From Calycina herbarum (lineage: Eukaryota > Ascomycota > Leotiomycetes > Helotiales > Pezizellaceae), in the NCBI GenBank assembly GCA_001414485.1, contig LLEY01000039.1, positions 124,001-188,000 on the forward strand: DNA of 64,000 nucleotides. Reading direction: 5' to 3'. The notes beneath the pieces are model-generated. The model saw only the letters and a list, made by a program, of their open reading frames with translations. It did not search any database and was not told where the DNA came from. The translations under genes were made by a program, and so were the position numbers. The first letter of the stretch is position 1. Every line of letters starts with the position of its first letter. Shown here in pieces: positions 23,334-34,400 of the stretch.

Positions 23334-23968
23334 ATGCTTCTCCTCAAAACAATCTTCACCCTCCTGCTCACCACTTCCTCGGTCCTTGCCCTCCCCACCA
23401 CAGTCGAAGTCCAACATGAAAAACGCACTGCCGCAGGTCTCCTCACAAACCTCGCAACAATAAGCACAAACGTAGCCTCCCTGACAGTCAGCGCAAAAGC
23501 CTACACGGGTACCCTCCTTCAATCGCTGGCCTTAGGCGTCGCAGTAAGCACCTTGCAAACAAATATTAAGACAGCGACAACGACTACAACTGGCTCTGCT
23601 ACTTTCACTGCTGCGGAGACGGCAAGTATTGTGTCTGCGGTTGGTGTGTTGACACCTAACATTGTTGCGTTGGTTGGGGAGTTGAATGCCAAGGCAAGTT
23701 CTCTTTCATGTTCAAGTTTCATTCAAATTTGAATTCAAGAGCGATATTGGAAAGACGAGACTAATAAATTTGATAGGCAACAATCATCGAGACAGCAGGG
23801 TTCAGCTCCGTAGTAGCCAGTGCTCTCCTCTCTATAGCAAGTGACACCGACGCGCTCTTCGTTGCTATCGAAGGGAAGGTTGCTACTGCTGCTGATTCGG
23901 CTACGCTTGCTGCTAATCAGGCGAGTGTTGATGCTGCTTTTGCTTCTGCCCAAGTTATCTTCGCTTAG
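23334..23968 (+). CDS. HsbA-like hydrophobic cell-surface protein (cell wall galactomannoprotein family)
   Basis: Exons 23334-23693 and 23777-23968 give 183 residues. The N-terminus MLLLKTIFTLLLTTSSVLAL is a signal peptide, followed by a KR propeptide-like site. The body is Ala/Thr/Ser/Val-rich amphipathic helices with almost no Cys, as in the HsbA domain family. Known members bind hydrophobic surfaces and can recruit cutinase-type enzymes, or are cell-wall mannoproteins. The intron begins with GC (AAG|GCAAGT) rather than GT and ends TTTGATAG, with a good TACTAATAA-like branch; the reading frame supports this GC-AG junction, since the unspliced frame ends soon after. Confidence 0.88.
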
Positions 23969-24227
23969 AATGTGAGTTGGAATGAGTGGTTGGGAATGTG
24001 AGAGAGGAAAGGTGGTGAGAGATGGGGATGGAGATAAGTGAGGGAAGGAGTTGAAAGAGTGAGATGAGATAGTGTGAGGGTAGGGATATAAATTGTTGAT
24101 GAGGAAATGAATGAAAACTACTTTATAAATCTGGCCCATTTCACTCAAGTCGAGAAATCATTGAACTGGACGGTCACAAATTATTCCACATCTCAAGTCT
24201 GGGTTGTGGTATAGTTCCACATGATAC

Positions 24228-24792
24228 TTGAAGTTTCTGAGTAAGCCACGAGTAATCCACGAGTAAGCTACGAGTAAGCCAGTCTCAACTTTGGGGGCCA
24301 ATAGATGGATTGCAAGTAAGCTTTCAATTGATGAGAATGTCAAAAGAATAAATCCAAGGTCAAAAGCTGATCGCATTTATCTTAACGTCTATTTTCAGTT
24401 ACAACTCTGTTAATTTCATAGTTCTAACTCAACATACTTTATATCTAATATAAATCAATCTCTGTACTCTATTCAAGTAACTGATATATTCTAAGCTATC
24501 TAGATTATTTATATAAAAAAAGTCACTAAATATTACTTAAATAACTATGTAGTGTACTATACTTTCAAAACGTTCTAGACTTTATTCAACTAATTTGATT
24601 ATTTTAAATACTCTCGATTAATATGATTCAATAGATAAGCAGAATACTAGTTCCCAGACTGAACACTATACAGCAGTAACATGAGGGATCATTTCCACAA
24701 TTGTTGAATAAAGCATAATAGATCACGTAAGTTGAGAGACCACCTAATGAGTTACTCATAACTTACTCGTGGCTTACTTAGAGATTTGAATC
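24228..24792. mobile_element. MITE-like inverted-repeat element with AT-rich core
   Basis: The left arm (about 24228-24295) contains TGAGTAAGCCACGAGTAA; the right arm (about 24730-24792) contains its reverse complement with one change (TAAGTAAGCCACGAGTAA). Beyond this core, flanking words such as GTCTCAACTT also match in inverted order. The left arm has expanded to four 11-bp units (24239-24283). The interior (24400-24680) is AT-rich with many TA steps. No coding capacity. A target duplication was not identified. Confidence 0.45.
24239..24283. repeat. 11-bp tandem repeat, four units
   Basis: Units vary around GAGTAAGCCAC. They lie in the left arm of the inverted-repeat element. Confidence 0.7.
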
Positions 24793-25138
24793 AAACCATA
24801 CAACCCAGGTTTTTCCATGCTGGTTGTGTAGTACTTTGAAATTGACTATAGCCATGTTAAAATCACCTCAAGCAAAAAGAATCAACTGGTTAAACAAAGG
24901 CAAGTCCCGGGGAATAGACTTCGAATACTCCGACTTCGAACTTTCTATAGTGAATAGAAGCATATCGATCACTTGACTAACTGCTAGCGTTGGCACTAGC
25001 GTCAGCCTAGGCATAAATAGCCTGCTCGGGTCACACTTGGTAAGTTAGAGAGTTTTCGGCTCTGTTTCTGACAACACTTCACTGCTCGCTTTCCGTTCCC
25101 ATTTTATCCGGAAATTTTGAGCAAAGAGGGTAGTAAAA

Positions 25139-25849
25139 ATGAACTTATCACACCTTATAACTCTGTTAGCTATCACAGCTCAAGCAATGGCAATCACAGA
25201 AGGTGCGGTTGCGGAACACGCGAATGAGGCAAAAGGTAAGTTGCGGTTACCGAAGTTGCTATGCCTGAAGCCTAAATTAAATTCTAAACTAGATCCTAAA
25301 CCTGATGAGAAAAATCCCACTAACAAGGCAGACGCAGACTCTAACGCTCCATCTCTGACGGCAGTTCTTGATAATCGTCAAGCCAAGTCTTCGTCACCAG
25401 CAACCACCCCAACTCGTACACAGGTTGCCTCTCCAAGAACCAATAATTCGAGTTCGATGAGTGTCTCATCACCAATCCGAATATCTTCAAGTAGTGACAC
25501 AACGTCTTCTGTCCGAAAGACATCGAACATAAAATCTCTCGGAAGCAAAACTACAACAGATCTCAAGTCGAAGACTTCCAAAAATATCAAAACTTCGCCA
25601 CCAATCACCTCAAAATCAAAATCATCAGGCGCAAAAACGAAGCCCACGACTTCCCGTATCACTACAAAGTCTAAAGATAATTCAAAGCCTGAATCGAGTA
25701 AGAGATCTGTTAAAGAGGGAGGAGGGCCGAAGAAGTCGAAGAGGAAAAAGTTAGGAGTTCCTGCTCTTGCTGGAATCGCCTCAGCTGGTGCCATTGTATT
25801 GATAATCGCTGCCATTTTTGCTGGTCTTTGGGTAAGGAGGCGGGGTTAG
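25139..25849 (+). CDS. Ser/Thr/Lys-rich single-pass membrane protein
   Basis: Single open frame of 236 residues. Residues 1-18 (MNLSHLITLLAITAQAMA) form a signal peptide. Residues 45-205 are low-complexity Ser/Thr/Lys/Pro with many potential O-glycosylation sites. Near the end a basic patch (KKSKRKK) precedes one membrane helix (about residues 208-232) and a short RRRG cytoplasmic tail. This is the layout of a type I surface protein such as a wall sensor or adhesin stalk, but no ligand domain is present. A basic patch on the presumed outer side is unusual; inverted topology is possible. Confidence 0.7.
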   Translation: MNLSHLITLLAITAQAMAITEGAVAEHANEAKGKLRLPKLLCLKPKLNSKLDPKPDEKNPTNKADADSNAPSLTAVLDNRQAKSSSPATTPTRTQVASPRTNNSSSMSVSSPIRISSSSDTTSSVRKTSNIKSLGSKTTTDLKSKTSKNIKTSPPITSKSKSSGAKTKPTTSRITTKSKDNSKPESSKRSVKEGGGPKKSKRKKLGVPALAGIASAGAIVLIIAAIFAGLWVRRRG

Positions 25850-26093
25850 TAGTGGTTACCTAAGCAACATAGACGGAAGTCCCTCTAAATCTGCAGCAGA
25901 TGTTCGATGACTGTCGCAGTATCACCAAGTTAACTTAACACCATCAGAGTTGTACACAAAATTGAAACTGGTTTTTGTGATATTCTTGATAATTACTAAA
26001 TGGGCCATTCCATTTCTCCATCATTTCAACCTTTCTTCCTTGGGTATTCCATATCAAAGTGTCCGCAAACGCCAAACACCCTAATTCGCTGCC

Positions 26094-27626
26094 CTAAAAC
26101 CTCGGACTGGAAACCATCAAAGTCCCACTACTACCCCTCTTCTCTATATCCCAATCCGACGAACTTGGTATCTTCGCTTCAAAACAACTATCCATCTCCC
26201 CATCTTTAACTATATCTTTCAAGTCCATATGATCCAGGATTATATTATCCTCCCAATCATCAACGGTATATCGTTTCACCTCCTCGCCAACATATTCCAC
26301 CTTTCCATTAATTATCTTTGCTTTCCTAGCCGCCCCCTTGCTGATCTGCTCATCGGTTTGCCAGTCCGTCGTTTTTGCTCGTTCGTTCGTAACGTACTCC
26401 ATCTTTCCACCTTTTATTCGTGCTTTTCGCTCCATACCACCCATCATTATTTCGTCTTTTGGAGGGACAGGTGGGATGAACATTGCTTTTCTTCGCTCGT
26501 GCATTGGCATTTTGCCTTTCGTGAGGGCATTCTTCGTAGGCGTGTGCTCGTGCTTGATTTGCGAATCACCCGAAGCAGATGGTCCATCATAGCCATAGCT
26601 TCTTTTGTCGGTCTTGTTGATTCCTGGCAACGGCACTTTGCCTTGTTCGATAATATTGGGCTTCTCGGGAAGCGCTTTTCGTAGAGCATAGAGAGTCGGG
26701 ATGTTGGCGACGAATGCTGCAGTGAAGGATTCGACGCTTGCCCATGTTGTGCGACTTACTTGCATGCCGGATTCTTTGAAGTTGAAGGGTAGGCGTATTA
26801 CTGTTATTATGACGAGGAAAATGCCGAGAGAGAATAGGAAGAGGACGCGAAACTTTCTGCTTGACATTAGCACGAGAATAGCAGACTTTGAGGGAGTGTC
26901 TTACGCGCCCCCGGATCGCTTGATCTTGAGTAAAGCTGGCAGAGGAAGAATTATAAGGATGATATCCGTGAAAATGTTCAAACCACCAACTACCAATAAC
27001 TGGCCAACAGCTTGAGAACAAGTCCCTTTGGATTTTGTGAGCGATGGGGCTGTGATGAGTGATAATATGGGCTTACCAGGATCGGGCATCACTTGAAAGT
27101 AAAGACGGAGCGGACGACAATCCGTGAAAGTCACAACCTGAATGACGATGTATGTTGCACCCAGAATCCCCCAGTAAGCATTGATAATTATTCCCGTACG
27201 TTTGTTGACGGACAAAATCCGTTGATACAATATCATTACTACACCTTTCTGTAGCCAAAGACTATGAAAGTCAGCATGAAATGCACGAAATTTGGAAGTG
27301 AAGACCTACTAGGTATTGTAGAAAGTTCGACTCGTTATTATCAACTTGCTTCCGATTTCTCTCTGGTAAATTTCCGTACTGGAAAATTTCCTTGAAGCGC
27401 GGACTCTCTGTGGTATATTGTTCGTACCCCATATGAGAACAACGTGAACGAATGCTAGCCGAGCGAGAAGGCAGATCATGCATACTGCAGTTATCTTGTC
27501 ACTGAGGTCCCACCTTTGCCCTCGAATTTTTCTCATAAGCAGGCGGACACTCATGAGGAACATGGCCAGCCATGTGAAAACCCATAGCAGGACGAGAGTT
27601 TGGATTGTGTCCGTCGATAGAGCCAT
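26094..27626 (-). CDS. seven-TM fungal rhodopsin-domain membrane protein (PTH11-like)
   Basis: Four exons: 27310-27626, 27077-27261, 26905-27025 and 26094-26856, joined without frame conflict to 461 residues. The first 280 residues contain seven hydrophobic helices with family marks: a polar DLSDK loop, TFYNTYLWLQKGVVMILYQR, a Cys in the FTDCRPL loop, GTCSQAVGQ, and NIFTDIILIILPLPALLKIK before the sixth helix. The last 180 residues are a charged cytoplasmic tail with short KGG/NGKVEYV repeats. These proteins are integral plasma-membrane proteins often proposed as receptors for surface cues; ligand unknown. The start at 27626 has an AAGATGG context. Confidence 0.88.
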
Positions 27627-28695
27627 CTTGACAGAGTGGAAAGACAAACCAAGAAGAATTGGTAAAAAAATTAATTAATTACAACGTATTCAAAGACAAT
27701 GTTCCTAATTTCATTTTGCAAAACATATAGAAATCAGATGGTTATAAGGGAGATTCAACATCCGAGTTTTGATGCTGCACCAGGGTTGGCTTGATGCCCC
27801 AGAAAATCGTAGAGGCGAAAGATCACCGACATGGTTGATGATACGACACCTGATAACATCCAGGGACATTCCAAAGACGTGTATGGCTTCACATGTATCA
27901 GCCACCCTGACAAGAAATTCTACCCTCAAATTGATTGCTTTTCAGGGCGCAGTGTTCGTTACAATGTTGATACTTCGACATGAATTTGCGACACCGCCTG
28001 AGTACGCTTGTACGGGAGCTCAACTCACCAAATCACATCAAAATCTTCAGCAACAAGTCCCCTCCCCTCATGAGATCAAAATTGAGCTCTGGAAGATCTG
28101 TCCGTGTGTCGATGAACGTTTCAAAAGAGGATGTGAGCGGTGCAGATTGCACGGGCTTTATGAAGCCCCTCATTTCGCTTAAAGTGGATAAAACGGCGGT
28201 CAGTGCACAATTCTCTGGGCAATTTTTATGCTCAGAGAGACTTCCGACGACAATAAAAGTTGGTACGACGATCTCGAGAACGATAACCAGAACGAGGACA
28301 CACTGGTTACAGAAACCTCATTCCGTCAAACGCATTGTAAGATATTACTCAATTCTTTGGTATCAGTTTCCCCGCACGTCATGATGACAATGCGATCACT
28401 ATGCAGGTTCCCATCTCACCCACACAGGTTGTTGCTGTTAGTGATGAGCGGGCAGGAACCCGAGTGGTCAGTAATGTTGCAGAAGATATGATTCCACCAA
28501 TGAGCGTAAATTGTGTGCTTACTTGGATGGAAGAAGTTAGCTTGTATTCTTCATTTTTCTTTAACTCGGTCTGCGGCAACACAAATGATGCATATTCGAT
28601 CATCTTATATATTCCCCAGTCTCTTTCCTTCGTTTTCTCGGTTCGATTTCTGTCTCATATCTGTTTGTAACCGCTTGCTGTTTGCCACTGGTAAA
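27627..28695. other. intergenic, possible unsupported plus-strand frames
   Basis: Frames at 27769-28182 and 27980-28384 could be linked by an intron ending at about 28405 to a frame reaching 28520, but no family or domain is visible. I leave it unannotated. The stretch should contain the divergent promoters of the 7-TM and hydrolase genes. Confidence 0.35.
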
Positions 28696-29928
28696 ATGCT
28701 TTCTCGGCCTTTCAAATCATTTTCCATCGCGATTGCTTTCGCTGTCTTGGCACGAGCGTTACCCATGAAAGATGGCGCACGAAATACCACCAGGGAAGCA
28801 TTTTCTTCAAGGGAATATTTCTACATCGGTGGTCGATACGTCCAAATGGGCAATGGCCACCTGTTCACGAATCAAATGTATGTCGAGAAACTCGCGCCAC
28901 TTGAGCCATGTCAACCATATCCTCTGCTTTTCATTCATGGCCAAGCGCAATCGGGGACAGTAAGTGATATTGAACCAATGGAAACTGCGTTGAATTAATG
29001 CATGTCCAAAGAATTGGTTGAACAAGCCAGATGGGGGTTCCGGTTGGGCTTCTTATTTCCTGAATCAGGGCTACGTGGTGTATATCATTGATCAGACCGA
29101 GCGAGCCCGAAGTCCTTGGAATCCGACAGGAAATACAACGCTGACGAGTTATCCCGTTGAATACATCGAACAACATTTCACAGCTACAGAAAAATTTGAT
29201 CTCTGGCCTCAATCTACTCTGCACACCCAGTGGCCTGGTGTAAGCCACCTACCCCACCCGATTCAAGTCTTCTAATTGTTACACAGACTGGACAAATGGG
29301 CGATCCAATATTCGACGCATTTTATTCCTCAAATGTCGAATTTCAGTCAAATACCATTGTTCAGGAACGAAAAATGCAAGCCGCAGGCTCAGCACTCCTT
29401 CGAAACATTGGGCCTGCTGTTTTGATTGCGCATTCACAAGGTGGAATCATGCCATGGGTTATCGCGGATGTTGTACCAAAACTCGTAAAAGGAATCGTCG
29501 GGCTTGAACCTACTGGACCACCATTTAGCGACGCCGTCTTCACACCTTCTCCAGCCAGATCGTGGGGACTTGCGGATATCCCTTTGAGCTACTCTCCCGT
29601 ACCAATCAATGCTAGTGCACCCTTACAAACGCAAACCATTCCCAACAATTCAACGGGTCTCGATAGCTGTATTATTCAAGCATCGCCAGCTCGGGAATTA
29701 ATCAATTTGAAGGACACACCAGTTGCAGTAATGACTAGCGAATCAAGCTACCATGCTGTCTACGATGGATGTACAGTTGCATTTCTGAAGCAAGCTGGGG
29801 TTCAAGCTGAGTGGCTGAGGCTTGATGAGGCTGGAATTCATGGTAATGGTCATATGTTTTTTCTCGAGGAGAATTCGAATGAAATTGCGGAAGTCTTGGA
29901 CAGTTGGATCCGCAAGAACATCGCTTAA
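28696..29928 (+). CDS. secreted alpha/beta hydrolase
   Basis: Exons 28696-28959, 29012-29239 and 29287-29928 join to 377 residues with GTAAGT and GTAAGC donors. A signal peptide occupies residues 1-22 (FKSFSIAIAFAVLARAL core). The fold is visible in order: PLLFIHGQAQSG (strand 3 and oxyanion loop), GYVVYIIDQ, the nucleophile elbow LIAHSQGG with catalytic Ser, a GLEPTGPP strand and GIHGNGHMFFLE with the catalytic His. A lid-like Pro/Ser-rich insert lies between. Probable extracellular esterase or lipase-like enzyme; the substrate cannot be told from sequence. The neighbouring secreted and surface genes fit a host- or substrate-facing role. Confidence 0.9.
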
Positions 29929-30846
29929 TAGTTGCAGCCAGCTTGTCACAAATACCAAAAGAACAAAATACAGTGGTTCTTGCAATTAATGAACAAGACT
30001 ATGAGAATTAGGTTCACATGGCAAAGAGCCGAGTTGAGAGCCTCAATTCGTTCCGGGGTCGGTTCAGTCCGGTTTCCCTTGATTCCCTTTTTTTCTCCAT
30101 CATCAATGTTCCGCTGCAAGAAAGACTTTGCTCCGAACTCGGGATTTATCTCATTGGTCGGGGCGGCCACACTTTTTTATTGTGCATGAGATTTTACGCC
30201 GTAAATCTACGTTCATTCGTCTGATTTTTTGGTGGCTTACCTTTGAAACCCTGGATATCTGTGCATATTTTGTGACGTGATAGATTCCGGAGAATTACGT
30301 TTCAACTCCACGGTCCTTATGCTGTGCAGTCGTGTCTCGTTTAGGGGAACCACCACGTAAAGAAATCGGTTTTGTCACCAATTGTGGAAAATTACTTATA
30401 TATTTCTTTAGAAACCATGCCAGCTCCAGTCGAGAACTGGTATACTTTATTCACTAATAAAGTAATTGACCAATTATATCTAGACATACTAAAATTAAAA
30501 AAATGGGGACTTGAGCTACATGGTCTGTTTTACTAAGCTGTTCTAAACTTTCTTGATAATTATATTATGTAAATGTTACTTAGATAAGTATGTAATTCTT
30601 CACACCTTTGGGAAGTTTAGAACCTTATGTAATTTAACATATAGTACTCTCTTACATCAACTTATCTAATTTAAATAATCTCGAACAACGTGGATTTACC
30701 AAACTCACTACTTAATACTCTAAATGACAAAATAATGCCTCACCCTGCCCGATTATAAATTTTGATCTTTTGTTGACTATGAACAGTGCGAGACAGTGAC
30801 AAGTCGGCTGCTCTGAATCAAAACTGCTATCTTTATTCTTACAGAG
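29929..30846. other. intergenic, AT-rich from 30430 to 30760
   Basis: No gene supported. The AT-rich part resembles the core of the element at 24400-24680 in several words (for example CAACTTATCTAATTTAAATAATCTCG versus a diverged counterpart), suggesting a second RIPped copy of the same repeat family. Confidence 0.4.
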
Positions 30847-30912
30847 CTATTGCTGTTTCTTCTCAATGTCAAATGGCCATAGTTTCTCTATATATTCTGC
30901 GCTTATCCCTGG
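30847..30912 (-). pseudogene. detached 3' end of the APH-like gene, cut off by the retrotransposon
   Basis: Reading away from the element on the minus strand, the target-duplication bases continue the open frame of the gene at 38196-39828: the codon interrupted at the insertion is completed, and 19 further sense codons (ISAEYIEKLWPFDIEKKQQ) end in TAG at 30847-30849. The phase matches exactly across the CCTGG duplication. These residues belong to the C-terminus of the kinase-like protein. Confidence 0.85.
30908..30912. repeat. target-site duplication, left copy (CCTGG)
   Basis: Identical to 38196-38200 directly outside the other LTR; five bases, as usual for Ty3/gypsy integrases. Confidence 0.9.
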
Positions 30913-31347
30913 TGTAACGAAACTCAAACAAACTAAACAAAGATGACTAAGTCTCGAAGGTTGGTATACAGATAAGAAGTACAGATGCGCCGTGTTGTTC
31001 ACTTAGAAGTGAACTCGTTACTTATATCAAAGATGTCAAACAAGATGATAAGATTAATAACTAAAGTTAAGCACGAAGCTCCTATCTAATGGCAGACGTG
31101 CCAGTCTTTATATAGAACTATAGTCCTCCGTTCTAATCGCTCTAGTCGCTCGCCCTGATCGCTTTAGTCGACAGGCGACTTAAGCGACTCAGGCGACTAG
31201 GTTACGTAATGTCCCTCACCAAAAGAAATCCATAGATCGCTTAGCTAGTCTAAGGATCCTTCTTCTATAAGAGTTTCTGATAGTGTTTAACCTGTTAGGG
31301 CGCTGCCTAGTCTTTACTCGTTATATACTTATACGTGATTTATAATA
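30913..31347 (-). repeat. left LTR (3' LTR of the element), 435 bp
   Basis: Begins TGTAACGAAAC; pairs base for base with 37761-38195, also 435 bp. All differences I compared are C/T or G/A transitions. Its outer 180 bp are nearly unmutated while the inner part has lost CA/TG steps to TA. Confidence 0.92.
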
Positions 31348-31362
31348 CTATCTCCTTCTTAG
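31348..31362 (-). other. polypurine tract
   Basis: On the minus strand the bases next to the 3' LTR read AAGAAGGAGATAG, the usual position and composition of the plus-strand primer of LTR elements. Confidence 0.6.
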
Positions 31363-31521
31363 CCTAGCGTGTCCCTATACTTAAGTATAACCTAAGAAAT
31401 ACCGTTAGAAGGCTAGCAGCCTTCTCTTACTATAATGTTTTTAATAATACTATTTATAAAAGATAAACTAAAACAAAATCGTATTAATAACGCCCTCTAT
31501 ATTAATTAAGTAGGATCTAAA

Positions 31522-32076
31522 ATGTCCCCTTATACTCGCTGTCTTACCTCTACGTCTAGCCGTCGATATATATCTATTACTAGGGGTAAGAAATGTTCTA
31601 AGTATACTAGGAAGGGTAAAACTTATGATGTTAAGGAGTAAAATCAAATACCCTTAACTTTTAAGTAGGAATCTCTTAACGCGTAGAAACGTCGTCTACG
31701 GGTTAAGGAAGAGACAGCCTATTAGGCCTAAGAAAAGGCCTTTCGAGCTTAGTAGGAAGCAATGTTAAAGGTTCTCCGTCTTCGAGCGTAGCAACGTCTT
31801 CTTAATAAGCGAGAACAATAGATACTTCGTCGTAGACTTAGTACTCTTTAGAAGCTAGATAAGGCTAAGGAGAAGGAGGAAAAAGAAAAAGAAGAGAAGG
31901 AAAGGAGAGAGGAGGCTGCTAGGCTGGCCGCCCACTCTACCTCTACTGCTTCTAACCCTACTTTCGACCTAGGTCTCGATCCTAGTTTCCTTAAGGTCTT
32001 CTCTATCGATTACCTAATATAGGTAACCTTAGGTTTTAATAGTAGAAGTCTTAAAGTTCCTCTAAGTACTAGTTAA
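31522..32076 (+). pseudogene. accessory antisense ORF of the retrotransposon, RIP-killed
   Basis: From ATG 31522 to TAA 32074-32076 one frame of 184 codons reads as coding if its in-frame TAA/TAG triplets are taken as former CAA/CAG (Gln); the frame never shifts. Content: a basic N-terminus with a Cys-Lys pair (GKKCSKY), a Gln/Arg/Lys-rich helical middle (KVLRLRA, QRLLNKREQ), a long Lys/Glu run (KAKEKEEKEKEEKERREEAA), and an unmutated-looking tail (HSTSTASNPTFDLGLDPSFL). It lies opposite to Gag-Pol, between integrase and the 3' LTR. Its function is unknown; Cys spacing hints at a small zinc or DNA-binding motif, which is inference. Confidence 0.7.
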
Positions 32077-32689
32077 TATTTTTTCTAGGTTCTTAAGTAT
32101 TTTCTAAATATAAGTAATCTAACTATTTAATTAAATACTTAATCTTACTTCTAATAATCTTATAGTTAAGAATCTTTTTAACTTTATATTTAGTATTTAG
32201 ATTAACTAGTTGAATTTCTATAAATAGAGCTAGTAGTACTCCTAGTAGTACTAGTTTAAGTAGGGATATATAGAATTCTAGGTAGATATTTATTATTCTT
32301 AATAATGCTAATTTATAATTTAAAGGTCTCTTAACTCGTTTAATTTTAAATAGTCTAAGTTTTTTATAATCTAGTTTATTACTTAGTCTTTTTATGTCAA
32401 TGTTTTTTTATACTAAGTAGACTTTATCTCTCTCTTTTAATATTAGCTTCTAACTACATCGTTTATTATAATAGTATACGTGTCTTTCTATAATAAACTA
32501 TAAATCTTTTATAAGTTCCTTATATAACCTCTTAATTTTTAAGACCTAAATACAAGTAAGCTAGTTATTAATAGTCGTAGATAGTAGTTCTTAGTACACT
32601 AATAATTTATATCTAAAGTTAGTATAGAATAATATAATAAGTGTTATTTCTATTACTAAACTATTATAAGTAAACTATGCTAAGAGCAG

Positions 32690-33100
32690 TAGTTCTACCT
32701 AGTTGTTTTATTAGTAGTTTATATAATAATAAAGGTATATTTCTACTACTTAGTTTATATATTCGTTTCCTCTATTTGTTTAAGAGTGAAAAGCTATAGA
32801 GAGCTTTCTTTTTACATCTAATCGTTTTATAAGAGCGATCTAAAATTTTAAGGTAAAGAGTTTATCTCTGTCTAAGAGTATTTCTTTAAGTAGTCTATAT
32901 CTTAAGACTACTTTCTTAAAGAATGTAAATACTAATTCCTTAGCTATACTTAACTCTATATATACTACTAAAATCATATATTTCGTAAGTTATTCTATAA
33001 TAACTAGGATCGTATTATACTTAACTCTTATTATTAGATCTTTAGATTTTAGTAATTTAATAATAAAATCTATAAATATTAACTTCTAAGGTATTTATAG
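32690..33100 (-). pseudogene. integrase core relic
   Basis: Minus-strand translation shows an integrase core: IFIDFI at its start, DRDKLFT in the middle and the AFH..TN....IN.VVE stretch (canonical AFHPQTDGQ...INQ), with stops at Gln/Trp positions. Confidence 0.75.
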
Positions 33101-34099
33101 TATTAGAGTAGTGTTTATCTGTCTATAAGAAGTATAGTAGGAAGCCTTATTCCTAGTATAGGTATTATATTCTACTATTACTTTCTTAACTATCGTAGAT
33201 AACTGATTAACATAGTAGTATTATCTTATTCTCTAGAGAGTTCTACGAATTCCTTAGTAACCGTAAGCAGGCATAGTATAGTATTCTTATATAAATTCTT
33301 TTATATATAAGCTAGGAACCTATAATTTCCCTTTTATATACTAATTATAACCTTTATATATATTCTAAATTTTATCTATTTAAATATTGTTTATTACTAT
33401 AATTTTATATATAATAGGTACTAAGTCTCTATTCTTAAGAGTTTTTAAGATTATAATCTTCTTATACTCTTTATTTCCCTCGTATCCGGGTTTTTAGCTA
33501 AGAGTATTAGCTTAAGTATTTAACGTTCTCTTTATATATTAAATAATAATATTAAATCCTTCTAATATCTCTAACTATCTAGCTAATTATCTAGTTATAA
33601 GTTCCTTAGTTATTATAAATATCCTAAGATTCTTATAGTTAGATAGGACTATAACTAGGTATTTTACTAGCTATAAATAAATTCTCTAGTATTCTAAAGC
33701 TAATACTATAGTAAGTAACTCTTTATTAAATATACTATAGTTTTATTATACTAGGTTAAATGTTTTAGAATAATATATAATAGATATAAGTTTTCCCTTT
33801 TTATTTAGTTATAAGTAAATCATACCTACTAATATATCTAAAGTATCTATTTTAATTGTACTTAGTTTTTCTATATTAAAGTTATATAGAATAGGTTTTT
33901 CTATAAACCTTACTTTAATCTTTTAAAAAGCGTTCTTAACTTATTTATTCTAAATAAATTTAATAGCTTTCTTAACTAATACTTTTATTAGTTTAGTAAT
34001 CTTTATATAGTCTTATATAAATAGATAGTAAAAGTTTATAAATCTAAGAAAAGACTATATATCTTTTATATTCTCTAGTAATTTCTAGTTTAAGATATC

Positions 34100-34400
34100 T
34101 TAGATCTTTACTAGATCTATTTCTATTTTCTCTAAGCTAAATACCTATCCTAAGAAAAGTGTCTAAGTTACTCTAAACTTGTATTTCAAGAGTTTTAACT
34201 AAGAGTTTACTTTTATAAGTCGTTATAAAACCTCTCTAATATATCTCTTATATTCTTCTTCTTTTTCTAAGAAGATTAAGATATTATTTAAATAATAAAT
34301 TACTATTACTCTTAGAAGATCTCTTAAAATGTTATTATTTTATCTCTAATATATAACTAGTATATTATAAAGTCTAAATAATATAACTATATATTTATAA
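34100..34400 (-). pseudogene. reverse transcriptase relic
   Basis: The catalytic YLDD box appears as YLNNILIF followed by EKEEEYKRYIREVL, a stop, then RL and a K.KF....FLG run. D-to-N and H-to-Y changes and Gln-to-stop changes are what RIP produces. Confidence 0.8.

Larger units (their letters stand above)
23969..25138. other. intergenic holding a RIP-like inverted-repeat element
   Basis: Apart from the element listed at 24228-24792 there is no supportable gene. A TATA-like GCATAAATAG at 25011-25020 lies about 120 bp before the next start codon. Confidence 0.5.

Noticed and set aside
27769..28520. Possible two-exon plus-strand gene upstream of the hydrolase
   Set aside because: A splice could be drawn, but the composition is unremarkable and no domain is visible.
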